A DNA stretch of 21,133 bases from Pseudomonadota bacterium (GTDB lineage: Bacteria; Pseudomonadota; Alphaproteobacteria; Azospirillales; Azospirillaceae): positions 1-21,133 of the forward strand of contig JAEZHQ010000650.1 in assembly GCA_023416455.1 (NCBI GenBank), in the 5' to 3' direction. Position numbers and translations under genes: made by a program. Each line of letters starts with the position of its first letter. Position 1 is the first letter of the stretch. Of this stretch, positions 1-7,293 are shown one piece after another. Below the pieces are notes generated by a model. The model had not been told where the DNA came from and did not search any database. It was given only the letters and a program-made list of their open reading frames with translations.

Positions 1-1460
1 GTCGTGCTCAGCGCCGCCGTCTGCTCGGTGCTCAGCGCGCTGATCTGGGTCGCGCTCAGCGCCCCCACCTGGGTGGCGGTCAGCGCGCTGATCTGGGTGG
101 TCGTCAGCTCGCCGAGGTCCTCGGTGCCGAGGTCGCGCAGCTGCGCCGCGGTCAGCGCGCGGATCTGCGCCGTGCCCAGCGCCGCCGCCTGCTCGGTGCT
201 CAGCACCCCCACCTGGGCCGCGGTCAGCCCGCCCACCTGGGCGTTGGTCAGGGCGCTGATCTGGGTGGTGGTCAGCTCACCGATGTCCTCGGTGCTCAGG
301 CCGCGCAGCTGCGCCGTGCTCAACGCCCGCAGCTGGGCCGTGCCCAGCGCCGCCGTCTGCTCGGTGCTCAGCGCGCTGAGCTGGGTCGCGCTGAGCGCCC
401 CAATCTGCGCCGTGGTCAGGGCGCTGATCTGGGTGGTGGTCAGCTCACCGACGTCCGTCGTGCTCAGGCCGCGCAGCTGCGCCGCGGTCAGCGCGCGGAC
501 CTGGGCCGTGCCCAGCGCCGCTGTCTGCTCGGTGCTCAGCGCGCTGACCTGGGTCGCGCTGAGCGCCCCAACCTGGGCGTTGGTCAGCGCCTCCACCTGG
601 GTGGTGGTCAGCTCGCCGACGTCCGTCGTGCTCAGGCCGCGCAGCTGCGTCGCCGTCACCCCGCGCAGCTGGGCGGTGCTCAGCGCCGCCATCTGCTCGC
701 TGCCCAGCGCCGACAGGTTGGTCGCCGACAGGACTCCCACCTGGGTGGCGCTCAGCGCCTCCACCTGGGTCGTGCTCAGCGCCGCCGTCTGCTCGGTGCT
801 CAGCACCCCCACCTGGGCGTTGGTCAGCGCGCCCACCTGGGTGGTGGTCAGCTCGCCGATGTCCGTCGTGCTGAAGCCCCGGATCTGGGTCGCGTTCAGC
901 GCGCGCAGCTGGGCCGTGCTCAGGCCCGCCATCTGGTCGGTGTTCATCGCCGACAGGTTGGCCGCCGACAGCGCCCCCATCTGGGTCACCGTCAGGGCGC
1001 TGATCTGCGTCGCCGACAGCTCGCCGATGTCCTCCGTGGTCAGGCCGCGGATCTGGGTTGCCGTCAGGCCCCGGACCTGCGTGGTGGACAGCGCCGCCAC
1101 CTGCTCGCTGCTCAGGAACGAGAAGCTGGTCGCCGACAGCGCTCCGAGCTGGCCGGCCCCCAGCCCCACGATCTGCGTCGAATTGAGCGCGCCCAGTTGG
1201 CCCGTGGTCAGCGCCTGGAGCTGCACGCCGTTCAGAACGGACAGCTGCGCGGCGCTGAAGGCGAAGGCCGGACTGTAGTCGAATGCCTGGACCTGGGTGG
1301 CCGAGAGGCCGCGGATCTGCGCGGTCGACAGCGCCTGAACCTGCGTCTCGGACAACTCTCCGATGTTGGTGGCGCTGATCGCCCCAACCTGGGTTGCGCT
1401 CAGCGCACCGATGTCCGTGGCGGACAATCCCTGGATGGCGGTCGCCGTCAGCCCGGAAAT
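1..1460 (-). repeat. 24-bp coding tandem repeat with a 168-bp higher-order period
   Basis: The DNA repeats every 24 bases, one octapeptide. Over roughly 1-690 there is a second period of 168 bases, seven octads (56 residues): CTGCTCGGTGCTCAG recurs at about 20, 188, 356 and 524, with a diverged copy near 692. Each 56-residue block runs in the order GLSTTDVG, ELTTTQ.., ALTNAQVG, ALSATQ.., ALSTEQTA, ALGTAQ.R, ALTAAQLR. Further upstream in the gene (plus coordinates above about 700) the long period is less regular and units are more diverged. This suggests growth by seven-unit duplications, with the block nearest the left edge the youngest. Confidence 0.85.
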
Positions 1461-1496
1461 CTGGAGCGGGGTAAGATAGGAAATGGGCGAAACCAT
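1..1496 (-). CDS. Octapeptide-repeat protein, N-terminal part (runs off left edge)
   Basis: The minus frame is open from the ATG at 1496 to base 1 (498 codons, no stop), so the C-terminus lies outside the window. GGTGAGGT lies about 6 bases upstream of the ATG. After a short leader (MVSPISYLTP) almost the whole protein is an uninterrupted run of 8-residue units with consensus A-L-S/T-x-x-Q-V/I-x, about 60 units, often ending ALSTEQTA or GLSTTDVG. Near residues 58-73 the run is broken by an aromatic insert (FDYSPAFAFS). There is no N-terminal signal peptide or membrane segment; if the protein is exported, a C-terminal signal of the type I kind outside the window is one option. Each unit has a Ser/Thr-x-x-Gln/Glu helix-capping pattern, so a superhelix of short helices is plausible (inference). 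Function unknown; a surface, adhesin-like or structural role is a guess. Confidence 0.8.
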   Translation of the reverse strand, partial: MVSPISYLTPLQISGLTATAIQGLSATDIGALSATQVGAISATNIGELSETQVQALSTAQIRGLSATQVQAFDYSPAFAFSAAQLSVLNGVQLQALTTGQLGALNSTQIVGLGAGQLGALSATSFSFLSSEQVAALSTTQVRGLTATQIRGLTTEDIGELSATQISALTVTQMGALSAANLSAMNTDQMAGLSTAQLRALNATQIRGFSTTDIGELTTTQVGALTNAQVGVLSTEQTAALSTTQVEALSATQVGVLSATNLSALGSEQMAALSTAQLRGVTATQLRGLSTTDVGELTTTQVEALTNAQVGALSATQVSALSTEQTAALGTAQVRALTAAQLRGLSTTDVGELTTTQISALTTAQIGALSATQLSALSTEQTAALGTAQLRALSTAQLRGLSTEDIGELTTTQISALTNAQVGGLTAAQVGVLSTEQAAALGTAQIRALTAAQLRDLGTEDLGELTTTQISALTATQVGALSATQISALSTEQTAALST

Positions 1497-1637
1497 GGGA
1501 TTACCTCACCAATGACTGAGCGTGTCGGACCCGACCTAGCGCAAGACGTTGCATGGTGAGTGGCCAGCCGCGGCCGCCGCCGATTGCGTGCCTGTTCGGC
1601 AGCACCGTGCAGCGGACGAACCCGGCGTGCGCAACCC

Positions 1638-1660
1638 CATCAACTCCACTCACGTTGATG
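1638..1660. promoter_or_regulatory. Inverted repeat, possible operator
   Basis: CATCAAC (1638-1644) and GTTGATG (1654-1660) are perfect 7-bp inverted arms separated by 9 bases. They lie between the candidate promoter and the start of the repeat-protein gene. The spacing suits either a protein dimer site or a leader hairpin; no regulator is assigned. Confidence 0.3.
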
Positions 1661-1723
1661 CCGTCGCCTGGACGACCATCCCGTAACCACAACCGCCACC
1701 TATACGGTCTGGTTACTTCTAAT

Positions 1724-1752
1724 ATCTTAACTCGCAAGAAACTTGGTTGCAA
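1724..1752 (-). promoter_or_regulatory. Candidate sigma70-type promoter for the repeat-protein gene
   Basis: Read on the minus strand, TTGCAA (1752-1747) is followed after 17 bases by TAAGAT (1729-1724). Each matches the sigma70 consensus at four of six positions. The pair lies in the only AT-rich part of the upstream region and would give a leader of roughly 220 bases. Moderate to weak call. Confidence 0.35.
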
Positions 1753-2055
1753 GAGCAACGTTAGGATGAGCATCGTCCCCAAGCGTCAACGAAGGATCGC
1801 GGTTGGGATTGCCCGGCCTGGGAATGCTGTCCGTTCACGGACCGTGTGCGCAGGACCGGAGGCCGGGCGCTGCCGATCCGGCCTCCTCCCCTCCGGCGGG
1901 CGCCGCCGAAGGTGCGGCAAAGTGGCGCCGGTCCGTTGCGAAGGCGGCCGTCCGGCCTATGCCGAGTCGGGGGTGGACGAGACCCCGGACGTCCGGAAGC
2001 GGCGGGCGTCCCGCGGCCCGGCGGCAGGGCCGCCGCCGATCCGCCGGCTGCGGCT

Positions 2056-3957
2056 TCAGCCGTGCCCCGAGGCGACGCCACGCGCCGGCCGGTCCTGCAT
2101 CACTTCGGCCAGCGTCTCGGCCAGTTCACGCGGCTGGACCGGCTTGTGCATCAGGCGGCAGCCGATCGACCGTGCCTCGCGCAGGCGCTCCGGGTCGGTG
2201 TCGCCGGTGATGATGACGGCCGGCACCGCCCAGCGCCGCCGCACCATCTCCACCACCGCGCGCCCGGTGGCACCGCCGGGCAGGCGGTAGTCGGCGATGA
2301 GCAGGTCGGGCTCCGCCGCAAGGCCGTCCAGCTTGGGCGCCAGATCGTCGGGCGAGCGGGCGGTCACGACCACCGCCCCCCAGCCCTCGAGGGTCAGCCG
2401 CAGCCCCGTCCGGACCGCGTCGTCGTCCTCCACCACCAGGGCGAGGCGGCCACCCAGGTCCGGCACCGCCGCCTCGGCCGCGGCGGTGACCGGCAGCGTC
2501 GCCACGGCCGACCGGGCCAGGGGCACCGCCACGGTGAAGACCGAGCCGCGTCCCACGACCGAGCGCACGCCGACCCGCAGGCCCAGCAGGCCGGCCATGC
2601 CCGCGACGATCGACAGGCCCAGGCCAAACCCCTTGGCGGCGTTGCGCTCCGGGTTGCCGAGCTGGCGGAACTCCTCGAAGATGGAGTCGAGATGCTCGGG
2701 CGGGATGCCCGGCCCATTGTCCCAGACCTGGAACAGGGCATGGCCGTCGCGGCGCCGGCCGATCACCAGCACAACCCCGCCCGTTCTCCCTCCCGTCCTC
2801 TGGCCCGTCCTCTGGCCCGCGCCGTGCTTGATGGCGTTGGCCACCAGATGGCGCAGGATGCGGTCGAGCAACCGCGGGTCGGTGGAGATCGGCAGCCCGC
2901 AGGGCCGGAAGCGAAGCTCCACCCCGCTCGCCTCGGCGTCCGCCAGGGCCTCCGAGGCCAGCCGGAACAGCAGCGGGTCGGGGTCGAAGTCGATCACCGA
3001 CGGCTCGATCACGCCGGCCTCCAGACGCGCCAGGTCGAGCAACCCGTCGAGCATGGCGTGCAGGGTTCCGATCGAGGACTGGAGCAGGCCGGCCGTCTCC
3101 AGCACGGCCTCCCGGCCCTGGCCCCTGGCCATCTGCCGGCGCAGCACCTCGCCGTAGAGGGCGGCGGCCTGGATCGGCTGGCGCAGGTCGTGGCTGACCG
3201 AGGCGAGGAAGCGGGTTCGGGCGTGGCTGGCCTGCTCGGCCGCGCCGCGGGCGCGGTCCACGTCATCCTGCATCCGCCGGGCCGCGGTGACGTCGATGAC
3301 CAGCCCGGCCAGCCGCCGCGGCCGGCCGTCGCCGTCCCGCGCCAGCACCCGCCCACGCCCGGAGAACCAGCGCACGCCCTTGACCGGGTGGTGGATGCGG
3401 AACTCGACCTGGAAATCCCCGGCGTCCGGCTGCCGGGCGCGCTCAAGGGCGGCCCTTGCCGCCGGGCGGTCATCGGGCAGCATCACCGCCAGCCAGCCCT
3501 CCGGCGACGGTTCCACACGGCCCGGCGGCAGGCCGTAGAGGTCGTGGCATTCCGGCGACCAGGACAGGGTTCCCCGCTCGACATCCCAATCCCACAGTCC
3601 GGCACCGGCCAGGACCAGGGCGAGGTGGAGGCGCAGATCCCGGTCGCCCGGCCAATCCCGGTCCGCCGACGGCTCGGCCGCAGCGTCATCGCCCTGCGGC
3701 CGCGGCGCAGCGGCGGCGGCGGCCGGCCCCGGGGACTCCGGCGGCCATCCCGGCTCCTCGTCCGGCCCGGTCCGGTCGAACTGCTCGCGAAGCAGGGCCA
3801 CCTCATCGGCCAGCCGCTCCGCCCGCCGGCGTGCATCCTCCGCAACGCCCCTTGCGCGCTCCAGCTCCTGGCCGGACGCGGCGATCCGGCGGCGCAGGTC
3901 CTCCCGCTTCTCAAGGCGTTCCATCATCGGTTGCACGGGGCGTTCCGAAATTTCCAT
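2056..3957 (-). CDS. Soluble PAS hybrid histidine kinase with C-terminal receiver
   Basis: A 633-residue sensor kinase without membrane segments. In order: an N-terminal charged helical/coiled-coil stretch (about 10-60); a Pro/Ala linker; a PAS domain (about 108-225, with the WSPECHDLYG and VRWFSGRGRV elements of the PAS_3 type); HisKA with the phospho-accepting His256 in SHDLRQP; HATPase with N-box Asn374, DNGPG 413-417 and GFGLGL 443-448; and a receiver (about 503-620) with acidic Asp511/512, phospho-acceptor Asp556, Thr584 and Lys605. The SHDLRQP H-box marks a subgroup of cytosolic hybrid kinases. No output regulator gene is adjacent, so the partner is unknown. No clear ribosome site precedes the chosen ATG; Met11/Met12 are alternative starts. 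An in-frame 12-bp tandem repeat sits just after the N-box. Confidence 0.9.
   Translation of the reverse strand: MEISERPVQPMMERLEKREDLRRRIAASGQELERARGVAEDARRRAERLADEVALLREQFDRTGPDEEPGWPPESPGPAAAAAAPRPQGDDAAAEPSADRDWPGDRDLRLHLALVLAGAGLWDWDVERGTLSWSPECHDLYGLPPGRVEPSPEGWLAVMLPDDRPAARAALERARQPDAGDFQVEFRIHHPVKGVRWFSGRGRVLARDGDGRPRRLAGLVIDVTAARRMQDDVDRARGAAEQASHARTRFLASVSHDLRQPIQAAALYGEVLRRQMARGQGREAVLETAGLLQSSIGTLHAMLDGLLDLARLEAGVIEPSVIDFDPDPLLFRLASEALADAEASGVELRFRPCGLPISTDPRLLDRILRHLVANAIKHGAGQRTGQRTGGRTGGVVLVIGRRRDGHALFQVWDNGPGIPPEHLDSIFEEFRQLGNPERNAAKGFGLGLSIVAGMAGLLGLRVGVRSVVGRGSVFTVAVPLARSAVATLPVTAAAEAAVPDLGGRLALVVEDDDAVRTGLRLTLEGWGAVVVTARSPDDLAPKLDGLAAEPDLLIADYRLPGGATGRAVVEMVRRRWAVPAVIITGDTDPERLREARSIGCRLMHKPVQPRELAETLAEVMQDRPARGVASGHG
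2780..2819 (-). repeat. 12-bp tandem repeat inside the kinase ATP-binding domain
   Basis: Two exact copies of CCCGTCCTCTGG (2792-2803 and 2804-2815), one diverged copy (2780-2791) and a partial fourth (2816-2819). On the coding strand this gives a GQRT-GQRT-GGRT run at about residues 381-392, between the N-box and the strand leading to DNGPG. The length is a multiple of three, so changes in copy number would keep the frame. Confidence 0.75.
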
Positions 3958-4330
3958 GCCGCGAACGGCGTCTGTGACGCAGAATGATTGTTCGACACCG
4001 CACTGAAAATGAGAAGTATCCCGATGCGCCTAGCTCGCCGGTATAGGCGCCGGGGCCTGATGGTGGAGGCACGCTTGTTCCCCTTGCCATTCCCCATAGG
4101 GAATAACTCTTCCCATTGCGTCATACCCAGGCACCGCCTAAGCTGGACCCATCGGCCGGGTCCGGATCGCCGGCCTTCCCCGACAGCGCGGAGCGCGGCA
4201 TGGCGCCTGTCCTCCGGTTCGTGCGGCCGGCGGGATGGGGACATGGCGGACCGGCACCCTCCGCCGGCGGATGGGAGGGTCCGACGCCGGCCTTTCTCCC
4301 GCGCCGGAACCATCACCCAAGGGAGGCCCC
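3958..4330. other. Divergent intergenic region, kinase and flavoprotein operon
   Basis: This 373-bp stretch separates the minus-strand kinase from the plus-strand nitronate monooxygenase gene. It must contain both promoters, but no convincing -35/-10 pair was seen. It contains a GCGTC/GACGC hairpin (3968-3980) just upstream of the kinase start, an AT-richer part near 3985-4020, a cluster of TTCCC/GGGAA arms (listed separately), and a palindrome TCCGCCGGCGGA (4260-4271). AAGGGAGG just before 4331 is the ribosome site of the next gene. Confidence 0.5.
4089..4114. promoter_or_regulatory. Overlapping inverted repeats with TTCCC/GGGAA arms
   Basis: ATTCCC-CATA-GGGAAT (4089-4104) is a perfect 6-bp inverted repeat. 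Its right arm can instead pair with a following TTCCC (4110-4114), because GGGAA (4099-4103) lies between the two. The three half-sites in 26 bases could be stacked operator sites or mutually exclusive hairpins. They lie about 215 bases upstream of the nitronate monooxygenase start. No regulator can be named. Confidence 0.35.
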
Positions 4331-5317
4331 ATGCCTGTTCCAAGCGTGCTGAAGGACCGCCTGCGCCTGCCGGCGATCGGCTCGCCCATGTTCATCATCT
4401 CCACCCCGGACCTCGTGATCGCGCAGTGCAAGGCCGGCATCATCGGCAGCTTCCCGGCGCTCAACGCCCGCCCCGCGGAGGCGCTCGACGACTGGCTGGC
4501 GCGGATACGCGAGGAGCTGGCCGCCCACGACGCCGCCCATCCCGGCCGGCCGTCGGCCCCCTTCGCGGTGAACCAGATCGTGCACAGGTCGAACAACCGG
4601 CTGGAGCGCGACCTGGAGGTCTGCATCCGGCACAAGGTGCCGGTGATCATCACCTCGCTCGGCGCCCGCCCGGACGTCTATGAGGCGGTCCATGCCTACG
4701 GCGGCATCGTCCTGCACGACGTCATCAACGACCGCTTCGCCCGCAAGGCGATCGAGAAGGGGGCGGACGGGCTGATCGCGGTCGCCGCGGGCGCCGGCGG
4801 CCACGCCGGGACGCTCTCCCCGATCGCCCTGGTCCAGGAAATCCGCCGCTGGTGGGACGGGCCCCTGGCCCTGGCCGGGGCGATCGCGACCGGCCGGGCG
4901 GTGCTCGCCGCGCGCGCCATGGGGGCCGATCTCGCCTACATCGGCTCCGCCTTCATCGCGACCGAGGAGGCCAACGCCCCGCCGGACTACAAGGCGATGG
5001 TCGTCGCGGCGGGCGCCGAGGACATCGTCTACACCAACAGCTTCTCCGGCGTTCACGGCAACTATCTGAGGCCTTCCATCCGCCGCGCCGGCCTGGATCC
5101 GGACGCGCTGGAGGCCGCCGATCCGTCGAGGATGGACGTCTCCAAGGCCAGGGCCTGGAGGGATGTCTGGAGCGCCGGCCAGGGCGTCGGGGCGCTCGAC
5201 GCGGTGGTGCCGGCCGCCGCCCTGGTCGAACGGCTGTGCCGGGAGTACGAAACGGCGCTCGGCGAGGCCGCCGCCGAATGGTCGCGCCGCCTGGGCCGGG
5301 GAGACCCGGCGCCATGA
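4331..5317 (+). CDS. Nitronate monooxygenase family flavoprotein
   Basis: 328 residues, the usual length for the 2-nitropropane dioxygenase/nitronate monooxygenase TIM-barrel family, which binds FMN and oxidises alkyl nitronates with O2. Visible signatures: the N-terminal LPAIGSPMFIIS strand, VNQIVH near 80-85, the phosphate-binding and active-site stretch AGAGGHAG (153-160, with His158), GAIATGRAV (183-191) and GADLAYIGSAFIAT (198-211). The start at 4331 is chosen because AAGGGAGG lies 4 bases upstream and the family N-terminus begins here; an in-frame ATG at 4235 gives an unrelated leader. The stop overlaps an ATG (ATGA) of the next gene, so the two are co-transcribed. Many family members act on substrates other than nitronates, so the substrate is uncertain. 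Confidence 0.88.
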   Translation: MPVPSVLKDRLRLPAIGSPMFIISTPDLVIAQCKAGIIGSFPALNARPAEALDDWLARIREELAAHDAAHPGRPSAPFAVNQIVHRSNNRLERDLEVCIRHKVPVIITSLGARPDVYEAVHAYGGIVLHDVINDRFARKAIEKGADGLIAVAAGAGGHAGTLSPIALVQEIRRWWDGPLALAGAIATGRAVLAARAMGADLAYIGSAFIATEEANAPPDYKAMVVAAGAEDIVYTNSFSGVHGNYLRPSIRRAGLDPDALEAADPSRMDVSKARAWRDVWSAGQGVGALDAVVPAAALVERLCREYETALGEAAAEWSRRLGRGDPAP

Positions 5318-5328
5318 GGGAGGACGGC

Positions 5329-6129
5329 ATGGAGAAGAATGGTATGGAGAAGGACCGCATGACCGGGCACATCGCCGTCGGCGCCGAGGGCGGCGTGCTC
5401 GAAATCCGCTTCAACCGCCCCGACAAGAAGAACGCCATCACCGGCGCCATGTACAGCGCGCTGGCGGACGCCCTCGCCGTGGCGGACGCCGACCCGGCCA
5501 TCCGGGCGGTGCTGTTCAGCGGAGCCGGCGACGCCTTCACCGCCGGCAACGATCTCGAAGACTTTCTGGCCGACACGCCGGACGGCGGCGACAGCCCGGT
5601 GTGGCGATTCCTCCAGGCCGTCGCCACCGCCCGCAAGGTGCTGGTCGCCGCGGTGCACGGCCCGGCCGTCGGAGTCGGCACGACGATGCTGCTCCATTGC
5701 GACCTCGTCTACGCCGGCCGCAGCGCGCGGCTGGCCCTGCCCTTCGTGAAGCTGGGGCTGGTGCCGGAGGCGGCAAGCTCGCTTCTGCTGCCCCGCCTGG
5801 CCGGCCACCAGCGGGCGGCGGAAATGCTGCTGCTGGGCGAGCCGTTCGACGCCGCCACCGCCCTGTCCCTGGGGCTGGTCAACCGCGTCGTGGAGGACGC
5901 CGACCTCCTCGCCACCGCCCGTGCGGCGGCGGCGGCCGTGGCGGCGCTGCCGCCCGACGCCGTGCAGCAGTCCAAGGCGCTGCTGAAGGGAAACACCCCG
6001 GAGGTGCTCGCGCGCATGGCCGAGGAGGCCCGGCTGTTCCGCGACCGGCTGCGTTCGGCCGAGTTCCGGCAGGCGGCTTCCGCCTTCCTCCGCAAGCGCC
6101 CGCCCGCGGCGGCGCCGGACCGTTCCTGA
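5329..6129 (+). CDS. Enoyl-CoA hydratase/isomerase (crotonase) family protein
   Basis: 266 residues of the crotonase fold, acting on acyl-CoA thioesters in the cytosol. Oxyanion-hole segments AFTAGNDL (69-76) and HGPAVGVG (110-117) are clear. The helix position that carries Glu144 in true hydratases is TTMLLHCD, without Glu. A single Glu147 in LGLVPEAAS sits where delta3-delta2-enoyl-CoA isomerases keep their catalytic Glu, so isomerase-like chemistry is more likely than hydration (inference from recalled family motifs). Start choice: AGGGAGGA precedes the ATG at 5329 by 4 bases. ATGs at 5314 (ATGA overlap with the upstream stop), 5344 and 5359 are also in frame, and a near-duplicated MEKNG-MEKDR leader leaves the true start open. 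It is probably co-transcribed with the flavoprotein gene before it. Confidence 0.88.
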   Translation: MEKNGMEKDRMTGHIAVGAEGGVLEIRFNRPDKKNAITGAMYSALADALAVADADPAIRAVLFSGAGDAFTAGNDLEDFLADTPDGGDSPVWRFLQAVATARKVLVAAVHGPAVGVGTTMLLHCDLVYAGRSARLALPFVKLGLVPEAASSLLLPRLAGHQRAAEMLLLGEPFDAATALSLGLVNRVVEDADLLATARAAAAAVAALPPDAVQQSKALLKGNTPEVLARMAEEARLFRDRLRSAEFRQAASAFLRKRPPAAAPDRS

Positions 6130-6242
6130 CGGCGGCCGGCGCGTCCGGTCACGGGTGGCGGCATCGCGATTGTTGACAGATCCCCGGGAACCATGCGAGC
6201 CGGTCACCTGTACCGGTCGATGCAGCCATCGGGACCACCGCC

Positions 6243-7262
<1,020 letters not shown>

Positions 7263-7276
7263 GCCGCCCCGCCCCG

Positions 7277-7293
7277 CGGCCGTCGCGCGGCCG
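7277..7293. terminator. Hairpin between convergent genes
   Basis: CGGCCG-TCGCG-CGGCCG fills the 31-base gap between the LLM oxidoreductase stop and the solute-binding protein stop. It reads the same way on both strands, so it could end transcription in both directions. There is no T-tract, so factor-independent termination is doubtful. Confidence 0.35.

Larger units (their letters stand above)
1497..2055. other. Non-coding region between the kinase and the repeat-protein gene
   Basis: No frame here looks coding: the open frames that cross it are antisense or out-of-frame extensions of the flanking genes. About 1690-1765 is clearly AT-richer than its surroundings and contains the candidate promoter listed separately. 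About 1780-2055 is very GC-rich. It holds a 12-bp palindrome CCGGACGTCCGG (1985-1996) and a GGCGGC/GCCGCC hairpin (2020-2037) just downstream of the kinase stop, which may help end kinase transcription. Confidence 0.5.

Noticed and set aside
1..690. 168-bp periodic repeats as a possible CRISPR-like array
   Set aside because: The repeats are coding, in frame, without unique spacers, and the inner 24-base unit is degenerate.
4..1278. A 424-codon open frame on the plus strand over the repeat region
   Set aside because: It is a mirror of the minus-strand octapeptide gene: the 24-base period keeps the opposite strand open. It has no ribosome site, and its product is a monotonous Ser/Trp/Val repeat, while the minus frame has a start, a ribosome site and a sensible repeat consensus.
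1846..3987. A 713-codon plus-strand open frame antisense to the hybrid kinase
   Set aside because: The minus frame carries every kinase and receiver motif in order. The plus frame is Arg/Pro/His-rich without motifs, as usual for antisense frames in GC-rich DNA.
6173..6178. TTGACA as a promoter for the LLM oxidoreductase
   Set aside because: The -35 is perfect, but no -10-like hexamer lies at 16-18 bases (the sequence there is CGAGCC-like), so it was not listed as a promoter.
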